Positions 1-9,200 of a DNA stretch of 35,336 bases are shown piece after piece. The first letter of the stretch is position 1, and each line of letters opens with the position of its first letter. The stretch is from a virus, in the IMG/VR virus record IMGVR_UViG_3300037961_005073, positions 33,165 to 68,500 of that record. One strand, written 5' to 3'. Below the pieces are notes generated by a model that was not told where the DNA came from, did not search any database, and was given only the letters and a program-made list of their open reading frames with translations. A program made the translations under genes and the position numbers.

Positions 1-493
1 TACCTCGGACAGCACTTGCAGACGTAGAAGCTGCCAATATCTTACTGCCATTTTCTAATTCCAGAGATCCTTTGTTCCAGGATATAATACCCTGTTGCAT
101 CCACTTGGGCAAGTTCTCATATGCAGTCTGTAATCTACTGAGGAGTTCCCTTGCAGTTGCTGCTTTGTTTGCCAGAATACCAATGTTCACACTGTCGTTA
201 AAGACAGCATAATGCAAAAGGTAAGATACGACTGTAGTGGATTTACCAGTCTGACGAGGCATCTTACAGATATTAAATCTGTTGCTGTGGAAGTTGTTGA
301 TTAACTTCTCTTGAAAGTGATATGGATGAAACTGAGTCAGACCCTCATCAAGAGAAACAATTTTAATGTAATTGTTGGCAAAATAAACGGGATCTTCTTT
401 ACATTTCATAAACTCAAGAATTTGCTCTTGAGTAAATTCAATGGCAGTATTTGCTTTTTTTAGATTAGGATTACCAAGATATACTTCACTCAT
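1..493 (-). CDS. 17: Terminase large subunit gp17, N-terminal part (truncated by window edge)
   Basis: This is the ATPase/nuclease motor that packages DNA into the prohead. Reading back from the ATG at 491-493 gives 164 residues that run off the window, so only the start of the ATPase domain is present. A Walker A segment PRQTGKST lies at about residues 79-86, where T4 gp17 has SRQLGKTT. The stretch after it (NIGILANKAATARELL, then GIISWNKGSLELENGS, ending SAVRG) lines up closely with T4 gp17 (AVGILAHK, GIVEWNKGSIELDNGS, AVRG). Walker B and the nuclease domain lie outside the window. The gene starts 11 bases after the stop of the 563-aa gene and has no strong Shine-Dalgarno sequence. Family assignment is very secure. 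Confidence 0.96.
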   Translation of the reverse strand, partial: MSEVYLGNPNLKKANTAIEFTQEQILEFMKCKEDPVYFANNYIKIVSLDEGLTQFHPYHFQEKLINNFHSNRFNICKMPRQTGKSTTVVSYLLHYAVFNDSVNIGILANKAATARELLSRLQTAYENLPKWMQQGIISWNKGSLELENGSKILAASTSASAVRG

Positions 494-504
494 AACAAAT
501 TAAC

Positions 505-2196
505 TCAACACTTCCAGCGACGACGAGCCTTGCAAACGGGTTTATCGGGGGTTTTAGAGCAATCGATGTTATGCATGTCTTGCTGCCCCTTAGAGCGGGC
601 ACAGAAAGACTTTCTACGCTTAGCATCCTTGCTACCTGGTTTGGGATCTCCAGTTACAGCAGTTTTTAATTTGGAACCAGGATTCTCACGACGATATGCT
701 TTGACTGCGGCAGAACTCATACCATCAGTCTTATCTGACTTATTGACTTTTTGCCAATCTTCAGTCTGCAAAAGTGGTTCGCCTGGATTGTAATCGGATA
801 CTTTGTATGTATGAATCTTTGCTCCAGGATACACCTTATCAATTTGTTCTTGAACTTCTTTTCTACTTGGAGTCTTTACTGAAGGGAAGAACATTTTAAT
901 TCCATAGTATTTTCCTCTCCATGACAAATGAACCATAATAATATTTCCAGTTTTTGATGGCAATCTAACTGCTTCCTCCATGGATTCGCCCATAGGTTTT
1001 ACATAATTTTTATTTGGGCCTAATTTGCCACCATTTCCACCTCTGGGTGCATCACAAGCAACCTTTCCATGAACTGGACAGTCCATACCTTTAGAAGTAT
1101 GAGAGCACTTCATCTCTTCACCCAATGCCTTTTCAGGAGTTTCTGTTTCTTTTTTTGTCTTTGCTAATTGCTGTTGTCTCTTCTGAGCAATCATCTTATC
1201 GATTATTGCCTTTTTTCTTTGAAGTTGAACTTCTTGTGGAGACATTGTTGCTTGTTCTTGAGTAACTTCAGTCTCTTCTTTTTTGACACAGTTTGGATAT
1301 CTCTTACCAAACATAGTCTTCATACCTTTCTTTTCATAGCCCTTCCAGCACTTCTCATCAAGCATTCTACTTCCAATGCCATCAGTTGCTTGTAGGGGTT
1401 CTGGTTTGATAAGGTCTACAGTTTCATAATCTGTAGGAACAAAATCATCTCTCCAATTTGAAAGTTCAAACTCTTCTTTCTTAGTGCTATTTCCCCAATT
1501 AGCAGCACCTTTCTTGCGACACTTGACTAGTGCTCCTGATGCATATGCACTTGGCCAAACTTTATAGCGAGACTTTACTTTATGATAGCAAGCATCTTTC
1601 TCACCTGCTGCCTCATTGGTGACATAATCTGCTGCAGTGTCTATGTAATCTGCTGCCTTAGTAATTTTAGATTGAACCCAAGCTTTAAGTTCCCCTTCTC
1701 CTTTTTTACCCATTTTTTTCTCCAATCTTTTTGCAGCATTTCTAACGGTCTTAAGTTCAGATCGTGCCATTGAATATTCGTGGTCTTTTTTAGTTTCTTC
1801 AGTTGCCACGTTAATTGCCTTCCCTTTTCTATCTGGATTTGGATCTTTACGGTTCTTACGACGGAATGCTCTCTCCTCTTCATCCTTAGAGAGATTGCGC
1901 TTCATTTTACTAGAACCGCACTTTGGTTTAGTGGTTTGCCCTGGTTGCTTTGCACAAGGTTTTCCAGCATATTTACCACCTAATTGAACCCAACCAGGTT
2001 TTCCATCAGATGATTTGCTCTTGCCAAACCAGTCACGCAAAGAGTTGTCACCACTCTTGTTTGCTTCATCAACAGTAGCACCATTTTCTTTACGAAGCAT
2101 TCCTTCAGGGTCTACCATAAACCCAGAAGGAATTGGTTTGCACTCTTTATTTGTATAACAGTAATATTGCCCTTTGGGGCAGCTACTATTTTTCAT
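505..2196 (-). CDS. Mosaic Cys/Lys-rich protein of unknown function between gp16 and gp17
   Basis: I know pieces of this 563-aa protein from other T4-like cyanophages but cannot name a function. Visible segments: an N-terminal Cys-rich piece (CPKGQYYCYTNKECKPIP, residues 6-23); an LRDWFGKS...GGKYAGKPCA...KPKCGSSKM segment (53-98, perhaps DUF5872-like); DPNPDRKGKA (118-127); a helical stretch (about 140-195); a CYHKVKSRYKVWPSAYASG segment (203-221); CWKGYEKKGMKTMFGKRYPNC (283-303 region); a possible metal site with Cys and His (about 363-381); a beta-rich segment near 410-475; and a basic C-terminus rich in Cys and Arg (490-563). It has no signal peptide or membrane segment. In T4, genes 16 and 17 adjoin, so this is an insertion between the terminase genes. 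Its strong basic charge would suit DNA or RNA binding, but that is inference. Confidence 0.85.
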   Translation of the reverse strand: MKNSSCPKGQYYCYTNKECKPIPSGFMVDPEGMLRKENGATVDEANKSGDNSLRDWFGKSKSSDGKPGWVQLGGKYAGKPCAKQPGQTTKPKCGSSKMKRNLSKDEEERAFRRKNRKDPNPDRKGKAINVATEETKKDHEYSMARSELKTVRNAAKRLEKKMGKKGEGELKAWVQSKITKAADYIDTAADYVTNEAAGEKDACYHKVKSRYKVWPSAYASGALVKCRKKGAANWGNSTKKEEFELSNWRDDFVPTDYETVDLIKPEPLQATDGIGSRMLDEKCWKGYEKKGMKTMFGKRYPNCVKKEETEVTQEQATMSPQEVQLQRKKAIIDKMIAQKRQQQLAKTKKETETPEKALGEEMKCSHTSKGMDCPVHGKVACDAPRGGNGGKLGPNKNYVKPMGESMEEAVRLPSKTGNIIMVHLSWRGKYYGIKMFFPSVKTPSRKEVQEQIDKVYPGAKIHTYKVSDYNPGEPLLQTEDWQKVNKSDKTDGMSSAAVKAYRRENPGSKLKTAVTGDPKPGSKDAKRRKSFCARSKGQQDMHNIDCSKTPDKPVCKARRRWKC

Positions 2197-2220
2197 GAAA
2201 AATATAGTTCTTTTTATTAT

Positions 2221-2667
2221 TTAGATGTTTTCGTCTTTCTTTGATTGCTGTTTCAATAATTTTGCCAAATCTGCTGTTGATCCGACGAATAACGCATTGT
2301 TGACAGTTGATGGACCTTTTACCTGCTTCTCTTCCTCAACATCTTTAAGTTTCTTTTGAAGATCCATTAATTTATCCGTCGCATCCGCAACATTCTTGAT
2401 AAGTTGACCTGCGACTTCATATGCTCTAGGCATTTCACTTTCTTGGGCCAACTCTAGAATACCATTAATTGCTTCTTGACCCTTTTCAATTAAGGAATAT
2501 AAATTTCCTCTAGTGTAATCATAATCTTTTTTTACATCTTCTGTTGAAGAATTTATCTTTTCAATTTTTTCATCAATATTTTCATCATCGCTAATGTTTG
2601 CAGGAACTACTTCCCCAGTAATATTAAAAGCTTCGTTAAGTTCATCATATTTTTTTGTCATAGTCAT
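2221..2667 (-). CDS. 16: Terminase small subunit gp16
   Basis: This is the small terminase, which recognises and regulates DNA entry into the packaging motor with gp17. Length is 148 aa against 164 in T4. The layout matches T4 gp16: an acidic N-terminus, a helical core starting DYDYTRGNLYSLIEKGQEA (T4 DYGVVRRNMHFQQQ), a second helix with DKLMDLQKKLKDV (T4 KEILKLHKDMKDI), then NNALFVGSTADLAKLL (T4 NATVFMGSPTELMDEI). The start codon overlaps the gp15 stop by four bases (ATGA), which implies translational coupling. A second Met two residues later is an alternative start. The 24-base gap after it holds only a weak late-promoter-like string before the 563-aa gene. Confidence 0.93.
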   Translation of the reverse strand: MTMTKKYDELNEAFNITGEVVPANISDDENIDEKIEKINSSTEDVKKDYDYTRGNLYSLIEKGQEAINGILELAQESEMPRAYEVAGQLIKNVADATDKLMDLQKKLKDVEEEKQVKGPSTVNNALFVGSTADLAKLLKQQSKKDENI

Positions 2668-3665
2668 GAAATTGTACCACTAAATCCAAAATCATCATCC
2701 TCTTGTATAAGAGCATCATCTGCAGTTGTTATTGATTTAATATCTGCACCCTTTAAATGTGATGTGATAGGTGTATTATCTTTTCCTCTTTGTACGGTAA
2801 GTTTGTTTCCAGATTTTCTTGTAACATAAACCTGTTCATCATCTATATCTAAATATGTTCTTGTGCTTATGCCACTTGCATCGACAACTGCAAATACAGT
2901 TTGTTTTTCGTCAATATCATCTGCCAATTGTGTAAGAACTGTTCCAGTGTAATTTTGAATAGCTCTTGGTACTGTAGAATATGTCAATGCTCTTTGTGTA
3001 TTGGCAGTATCTGTTCCAGTAAGATAATTGAGAGTAACCTTTTTGACAATATCTTTCGTTGCAGTAGATACAGGACCGAAAAGATATGTCTTTGCTGTAA
3101 ATCTTAATGTATAAAGAAGAACTCTCCTAGAAGTAAAGTCTCCCTCATAGTCATCCTGCATAGTTATGTTTTCTAAAACTATGGGAATATCTCTTTTTTC
3201 TTTGATTGATTCTACAAGTTCTACAGTTAGATTATATGCAGGTTGAAAGTATGGAAGAATCTGCTCAACAATTTGAAGAGCATCATCATTTAATTTACTC
3301 ATAATACTCAATTCAAATTGCATATTATAAGGAACCGGCATAAATGCTTTTCTAATTTCAGATCCATCATTTGGATCATTTACCGTAATTGTTTGAGTTG
3401 TAGTTACTTTTCTAGAAGGATCATATGTTAATCCTGTAAATTCAAATGACATTCTAGGTAGGGACAAAGAAGTCGTTTTATTTAAATCTGGAGATTGTTC
3501 TAATCTAGCTAAAAACTTCTGAGTAGGACCATAAGCCAATGGCACCTTCATATCATTGATAATTTGATCTGAAGAATTTGTATGCTTGATGGTTATGTTG
3601 TTAAATAAAGTACCAAAAGCGATTACAGTTCTTCTTAGAATTTCGTTATAAAAATACTCAAACAT
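2664..3665 (-). CDS. 15: Tail completion / sheath stabiliser gp15
   Basis: gp15 caps the top of the contractile tail and joins it to the neck. The start MFEYFYNEILRRTVIAFGTLF parallels T4 gp15 MFGYFYNSSFRRYATLMGDLF. YELSIM/FELSIM followed by QIVEQILPYFQPAYN matches the most conserved T4 stretch (QIVEQILPYFQPHFN). It has 333 aa against 272 in T4. The extra length is C-terminal (about residues 245-333) and contains a segment LDIDDEQVYVTRKSGNKLTVQRG that recurs, diverged, in the two giant proteins of this window. A CATAAATA late-promoter match lies about 40 bases upstream. The gene is followed directly by gp16, with a four-base overlap. Confidence 0.95.
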   Translation of the reverse strand: MFEYFYNEILRRTVIAFGTLFNNITIKHTNSSDQIINDMKVPLAYGPTQKFLARLEQSPDLNKTTSLSLPRMSFEFTGLTYDPSRKVTTTQTITVNDPNDGSEIRKAFMPVPYNMQFELSIMSKLNDDALQIVEQILPYFQPAYNLTVELVESIKEKRDIPIVLENITMQDDYEGDFTSRRVLLYTLRFTAKTYLFGPVSTATKDIVKKVTLNYLTGTDTANTQRALTYSTVPRAIQNYTGTVLTQLADDIDEKQTVFAVVDASGISTRTYLDIDDEQVYVTRKSGNKLTVQRGKDNTPITSHLKGADIKSITTADDALIQEDDDFGFSGTIS

Positions 3666-3706
3666 TTTGCATTTACCGTATATTATTAACTAAACATATT
3701 ATTTTT

Positions 3707-3714
3707 TATTTATG
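3707..3714 (-). promoter_or_regulatory. T4-type late promoter octamer (CATAAATA) before gp15
   Basis: The minus strand reads CATAAATA followed by an A-rich run, overlapping the gp14 stop and about 42 bases before the gp15 ATG. T4 late promoters use TATAAATA alone, without a -35 box. Cyanophage versions are reported with a relaxed first base. Such AT strings also occur by chance in AT-rich DNA. The position in one of the few intergenic gaps is the main support. Confidence 0.55.
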
Positions 3715-5149
3715 GAACTCCGAATGGATTGGATTCTTCAAAATCTAAAATAGCATCTGCTTCACTCTCAATATCATCATTATCGTTAAAACCACCATCA
3801 TTAAGACTACGATCAACAATTCTTATTTCATAACTTGCATTGGATGTTCCACCTGTGAGAGTTTCTCCAGAAGAGAATGATCCTACAATATTTGATATTT
3901 CCAATTCACTTGTGTTTGCATTCCACGTTCTAACCCTTGCGGTTGCTCCTGTAACGCTGCCAGTCACAGTCTCATTAAATGCAAAAGTTCCAACTCCTGA
4001 TGTGCTTGGGTTGCCAATAACAATAGTTGGTGCAGTACTATAACCCAAACCAGCATTTGTTAGTCTAATACTGGTTACAATTCCTGCATTGTTAAGAATC
4101 GCAGTTGCTGCAGCTGATACTGTTGTAACGCCAGATTCAAATATTTCATTTGCAAATGTAATTGTTGGTGGATCTACATATCCACTACCAGTATTAGTTA
4201 CCGTTATAATGCCAACAATTCCATCACCAATAGATGCAGTGGCAGCTGCTCCCACCCCACTTGAAGAGAAGAATTGAACTTTTGGAGTAACTGTATAACC
4301 AGCACCAGGATTTACTATTTGGACAGACTGAACAGATTTTTCATTTGAACTCAAATTTTTATTACATGCAACAATGCCACCAATCATTACAGCACTTGCT
4401 ATACCAGTAACACCTCCAAATATTGCATTTGGTGCAGCAGATATTGCAACTCTTGGTGGGGAAGTATATCCACCACCCCTATTATTTACGGTAATCAATC
4501 TAATACCACCATCAACAATTGATGTTATAGCCTCAGCAGTAACTCCAGCACCTACTAATGTAAGTGTCTGTGTTCTGCCAATAAAAATTTCTTCACCATC
4601 TACACCTTCTACTCCTTCTAATAAATCATCAATTTCAGAAACACCTGTGTCAATAATTTCATCTTCATATTGAAACAGTTCACATCTTAATTCATAAACA
4701 TAATTCTCTTGTAGTTGATAGAATGGTTTTTCGTGCTCTACATACTTAATTTCAAATAATCTATCTCCTAATGGGAAATATAAAAGATCCCCTTCTTTTG
4801 GTCTTGAAGATAATTTGACATTCTGTTCATTTTTTATTAGTGGAGAAATGTAATCATTAAATCTCTCTTTTGAGATGACAAGAGTAATCTCATTTGTAGA
4901 CTCAATACCAAACTTTGATAATATTGTTGGATTATCTCCATATCCATCAACATTTTGAACATAAGCTTCAATTGGATATGAAGAATCAAATCTAGATTCT
5001 ATCACTTCTCTCATTACTGTTTTTTCAGTAATGTAGAATCTTGGAAGATAATGAATTTCGACACCATATATCTTCAGTTGTTCATTAATTAAATCTTGTA
5101 CTAAATTTTGTTCTGTCTTAGAACCTTGTTGAAAAAATGGATTTAACAT
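3710..5149 (-). CDS. 14: Neck protein gp14, enlarged by beta-repeat modules
   Basis: gp14 forms the neck under the portal with gp13. Residues 1-180 match the conserved gp14 core (MLNPFFQQGS, the IYGVEIHYLPR segment, GDLLYFPLGDRLFEIKYVEHEKPFYQL). Length is 479 aa against 256 in T4. The extra part, about residues 185-450, is an array of four glycine-rich repeats with the pattern [GSA]-x-G-Y-x-x-x-P, centred near residues 225, 282, 321 and 367, spaced roughly 40-57 residues. A TGSVTGATARVRTW...GSFSSGETLTGGTSNA module follows near 396-440. An acidic tail ends the protein. The gene starts four bases after the gp13 stop. The core assignment is secure. The role of the repeats is unknown; surface decoration or glycan contact is a guess. 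Confidence 0.93.
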   Translation of the reverse strand: MLNPFFQQGSKTEQNLVQDLINEQLKIYGVEIHYLPRFYITEKTVMREVIESRFDSSYPIEAYVQNVDGYGDNPTILSKFGIESTNEITLVISKERFNDYISPLIKNEQNVKLSSRPKEGDLLYFPLGDRLFEIKYVEHEKPFYQLQENYVYELRCELFQYEDEIIDTGVSEIDDLLEGVEGVDGEEIFIGRTQTLTLVGAGVTAEAITSIVDGGIRLITVNNRGGGYTSPPRVAISAAPNAIFGGVTGIASAVMIGGIVACNKNLSSNEKSVQSVQIVNPGAGYTVTPKVQFFSSSGVGAAATASIGDGIVGIITVTNTGSGYVDPPTITFANEIFESGVTTVSAAATAILNNAGIVTSIRLTNAGLGYSTAPTIVIGNPSTSGVGTFAFNETVTGSVTGATARVRTWNANTSELEISNIVGSFSSGETLTGGTSNASYEIRIVDRSLNDGGFNDNDDIESEADAILDFEESNPFGVP

Positions 5150-5153
5150 ATTA

Positions 5154-5999
5154 TCATCCGATCATGTCTAAAGGTGGAAGTTCATAAGTGTTTGACATTT
5201 TCTCCATAATCACTTCAATTTCTTTTTGTGCGTCGTCATAGATTTGTCTACCATTTAGTTCAATTCCGCCTGGAAGTTTCACACCTTGGAATTTAATTAA
5301 GTTTTGGCCCCATTGACGCTTAATTAATGATGTTAGATATAACTTAAGAAAAGAATCATTCCACACTCTACTATAATCATTCGGATTTAATGCTCTATAA
5401 CAATCAATAACAATGTAATCGTCAACATTAACACTACCCCAATCAATATCAAGATATAATTTATCCATTCTTTGATTGAATCTTATTTGTTTTTGTGTAT
5501 TTAAAACAAAATCAAGATCTTCCAAATATGTTTTTGTCATCGCATATGTGAGAATTTCTGTAGATCCCCAATAGTAAATATCATTTAAAAATAATTGATA
5601 TTTGATACTAAACATATTGTTTGTGGTTGTATTGCTACCATCAAACTGATATATTTTTGATATCCCAATCACATCTGGTGGAACTTGGAGGTAATTACTA
5701 CTTTCGTTATAATTGAATGTAGTAGCAGTTCCAACTATTGATGTGGATGCTGATGTTGTTGCTATTCCTACAGATGAATCTCCTCCAGGTGCTCTTCCTC
5801 TACTAATATCATCTTGGGTAATTTTATATTTTAAATATACCTGACCGACACCATCAAAATGTCTTTCCTGAAAAAATTGAATGGCATCATCAACTAGATC
5901 ATCAATCTGCTCATCAGCAACATTGATTTCCAAAACTGGCGCTCCCAGTTTTCTTTTGCAATAATCAATTAATTGTTGTCTAGATGCTGGTTGAGCCAT
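5154..5999 (-). CDS. 13: Neck protein gp13
   Basis: gp13 closes the filled head and provides the platform for the tail together with gp14. Length is 281 aa against 309 in T4. The N-terminal helix (SRQQLIDYCKRKLGAPVLEINVAD, then QIDDLVDDAIQFFQERHFDG) is the typical start of cyanophage gp13. The central part (LFLNDIYYWGSTEILTYAMTKTYLEDLD) and the C-terminal segment (LIKRQWGQNLIKFQGVKLPGGIELNG) also fit. The gene is preceded by a late-promoter octamer and an AAGGGA Shine-Dalgarno sequence, and is followed by gp14 after four bases. Nothing looks truncated. Confidence 0.94.
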   Translation of the reverse strand: MAQPASRQQLIDYCKRKLGAPVLEINVADEQIDDLVDDAIQFFQERHFDGVGQVYLKYKITQDDISRGRAPGGDSSVGIATTSASTSIVGTATTFNYNESSNYLQVPPDVIGISKIYQFDGSNTTTNNMFSIKYQLFLNDIYYWGSTEILTYAMTKTYLEDLDFVLNTQKQIRFNQRMDKLYLDIDWGSVNVDDYIVIDCYRALNPNDYSRVWNDSFLKLYLTSLIKRQWGQNLIKFQGVKLPGGIELNGRQIYDDAQKEIEVIMEKMSNTYELPPLDMIG

Positions 6000-6017
6000 T
6001 TTATCCCTTTTTTAAAA

Positions 6018-6025
6018 TATTTATG
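6018..6025 (-). promoter_or_regulatory. T4-type late promoter octamer (CATAAATA) before gp13
   Basis: CATAAATA on the minus strand lies 19 bases before the gp13 ATG and overlaps the end of the 78-aa gene. An AAGGGA ribosome-binding sequence lies between the octamer and the ATG. It has the same form as the site before gp15. Confidence 0.55.
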
Positions 6026-6257
6026 ATTTAGTATTGGATGTTAAAGATCTCAGTAATGATTTAATCTCATCAATATCATTTTTTAGATCAAAGAGATCTT
6101 TTTCTAAATTTTCAATTTTTTCGGTTTCCTTGTTTTTCAATTTTCTTCGAGTCACATATTGATTATATTCGGACACGTTGGTATTAATAATCGAATTCGT
6201 TTTAGGATCCCTTATTAAATCATCGTGTCCTTTCACTCTATGGTATTCGTTATTCAT
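6021..6257 (-). CDS. Small conserved coiled-coil protein between DUF4815 protein and gp13
   Basis: The 78-aa product has an N-terminal YHRVKGHDDLIRDPKTNSIINTN segment, a type found in small proteins near the neck genes of T4-like phages, then a charged helix (about residues 38-75) with heptad-like Leu/Ile spacing that should form a coiled coil. I chose the ATG at 6257 because it follows the stop of the upstream gene by one base (TAA-A-ATG), the same junction as between gp6 and the gp7-like gene. An in-frame ATG at 6272 would add five residues and overlap the upstream gene. Function is unknown; its place in the late block suggests a virion or assembly protein. Confidence 0.8.
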   Translation of the reverse strand: MNNEYHRVKGHDDLIRDPKTNSIINTNVSEYNQYVTRRKLKNKETEKIENLEKDLFDLKNDIDEIKSLLRSLTSNTKS

Positions 6258-6258
6258 T

Positions 6259-9200
6259 TTATGCAAGTGCAATTACTCTCAAATCTTTTACTCTTGGAAC
6301 ATATGCTTGATTAGTGGAAGTCAAGACCAACTTAACTCTATATGATTTAAATGATGGTAAGTTATCAGCAGTAAAGGTATATTCTTTGTAATCTAATTCT
6401 TCGGGGACAAATCCCAAAGAAGATGTTGGAGTTACAAAAGAATCTGGTCTGCCATCACTAGCTTCAGGAGATATAATCTGATTCTTAAAATCTAAATTAT
6501 CATATCCTGGGAATGGAGTGAAGATAGGAGTAAAGTTTGGATTATCTCCTATAGCATAGAATGCACGTATATCAGAGTAAAGATTAATATGTGCGTTCAT
6601 TACCATCTTAAGAGATGTTGATTGAGTTTCAAGAGTTATTTCTTTTGAAACATATTGGAAAGCAGTTGGGTCAGAATTTATGTCAGAAACTCTTTGATCG
6701 TTTGCATAATCAGTAATAGTACTATTAACTCTATTTGAGGTAAAGATCATTGATACTCTTTGTGTATCAATAACTGGTGATAATTTACTATTAGTTGTAC
6801 CAAGAGACAATCTCATATTAACAGATTTACTTTCAGGAACATTATCCAGTTTATTTTGTTCATTAATCTTAGAACATATAATTCTAGGAGTTTCTAGATA
6901 ATTTGGGCTATTTGGGGCAATAGTCTCAAATCCATTATCAACAAAAGGAATCTCATTTCCACTCAAACTCTTACCTGTCACTGTTCTAACTTCAGCACTA
7001 ATAGAAGTTCCAGGAACAGTAAGGTTTTGAACAATTGGAGTTAAGACCTCAAAAGGTATGTTCTGTGATGCATCTACACTATATCCACCAGTATTTTTTG
7101 ATTCTTTTTGATAAAGTTTTGGATAACCATTTTCAATAGACCTATCAATGCCATCTGTAGATGTATCAATCTTAATATGATAAGAATCAAATGTAATTGG
7201 ATATGATTCAGTAGAAACATCTCCAAGATAATGAGTTTTGTTAATTCTCTTAAGAGATATTCCATTCAACTCATATTTGAAAACGGGAGTTCCTACAGGA
7301 TAAGTTCTTGCATTTGTCCCTCTTAAAATGTCTCCTTCAATATTATTACCACTAACAGAAGTATACTCAATAATTTCATTTCCAATCTTTAAGTATCCTG
7401 GGTTTGTTGTGCCAACACCAACACCTTCAAAAGTTGAGAACCTAGAAGCATCAGTTACAGTTAAAGCGGATGTTGAATCTGCAGAATATGAAACACCAAG
7501 TTTTGTTGGTCTAATATCAGAAATTGCACCAGAAATTTCTACATAGTCTTCTCCAGTGTACATGCCATGGTTCTTATGGTTGACTTTAATATGCAAACCA
7601 TCAGAAACAGTTGTAATATTATCAATCGTAACACCAATACCAACAATTTCTGTATTGAGATCAGCTGCAGTTCCTGCACTATTGGTATATCTCATCGTAT
7701 TTGCAGCACCAGTCAAGAAATCACCTTGGACATTATTAAGAATAATTTGATTGGTATTTGCAATTGATACTACAGATAATCTGGCATTTTGGCCAACATT
7801 AACTGCACCAATAGATGCAATTTCAAGTACATCTCCTGCTCTATAACCATTGCCAGTTAATGCAATCGTAGCCACACCAACACTTCCATTATTGATGGTA
7901 ATATCAGCAGTTGCTCCAGAACCATTTCCAGTTATAGTATTCAATGATACTCCACTAAAAGTATATCCACCAGATGTAGGTGTATATCCAATACCAGCAT
8001 TAATAACACTCAAATTACCTGTAGCAATTCCTGCATTATCAATATAATTGCCAGTAGCATTAGATCCATATTGAGAAACAGTATTTCCAAATTCAAGATT
8101 AGGATCACTTATTGTTGAACCTAAACTAATTCTGATTTCTTTAGAAGACATTTGCAAAGAATCTGGCAGGAGTCTTGCAATCTGGGTGTTTCCTCTATTG
8201 AGATCTGGGTTATAAAATTCAATTGTACCATCCTCAATAAAATCTGCTCTGTCTAGAGTAAACTTAAGATCTTCCCATTGACTTGGTTCCCAAGTAGAAG
8301 CATTTTGTGATTTGAAGAATGATCCCAAAGTTGGTTGATTTGAAACGAATGCTTGAGTATTAATATCATTTTCACCAACTCTCGAAATAAACACACTATA
8401 ATCTGGCGACTGTGAAAGCATACAAATTGAATATTCAGTGCCACCTTTGAGATAAACTGGCGCATCAAATTCAAAATAAGTTACCGCAGTTCCATCTTCG
8501 GATACTGTACACTGTTCTGGTTGTAAGAAAATTTCAGAGAATGGTAGAACTTTTTGTGTTGGAGTTCCAAGTTCCATCGTTCTAATTTGAAGAACAACAG
8601 GAATATTGGATGTAGAAACAGTATTAAAGTAGACTCCACATCTAGTAATAAATACACCCTCAGATTCTTCCACATAGAAAGACTGTGCAATTGGGTCCCA
8701 CCTACGTGGTGGAGGTGGTGGTGGTCTTCTTGGTGGTGGAGGAGGTGGTGGTGGGAAGGCCCATGTTCTAGAACTAATAACTGTGGTAGCAACAACTTGA
8801 GCGCCTGTTGTTCTTCTAATATCCCTCTGCTCAGTCTGTTCAATTAAATCAACCCTACCATTTCTAACAGATACAATATTTTCCTGTACTGTTTCTAGAG
8901 TACCAGAAGATATAAATCCTTCCGTTGCCGAAGTAGTTGCAAAATCTGGATCACCATCTTCATCATTAATGAGAACAAATGTTTTTGCACCAGTTTCAAA
9001 TCGAGGATGAATATCAACGTTTGGATCTGGAATAAACAAACTACCCTTAACAGTAGCAGTAATATCAGAAATTAATCTGATAGCTCTTACATTTGCGATT
9101 GCACCACTAGTTCTTCCAACCAAGGGCATTCCTGGTTCAATATATCCACTGAATTGACCTTGGGCAATGTTTGCCAATGAGAATGAATCAACATTGAGAA

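Noticed and set aside
8481-8847. Open frames of 97 and 120 codons over the polyproline tract
   Set aside because: They are out-of-frame shadows of the 2488-aa gene with low-complexity Trp/Arg or His-rich translations produced by the triplet repeat.
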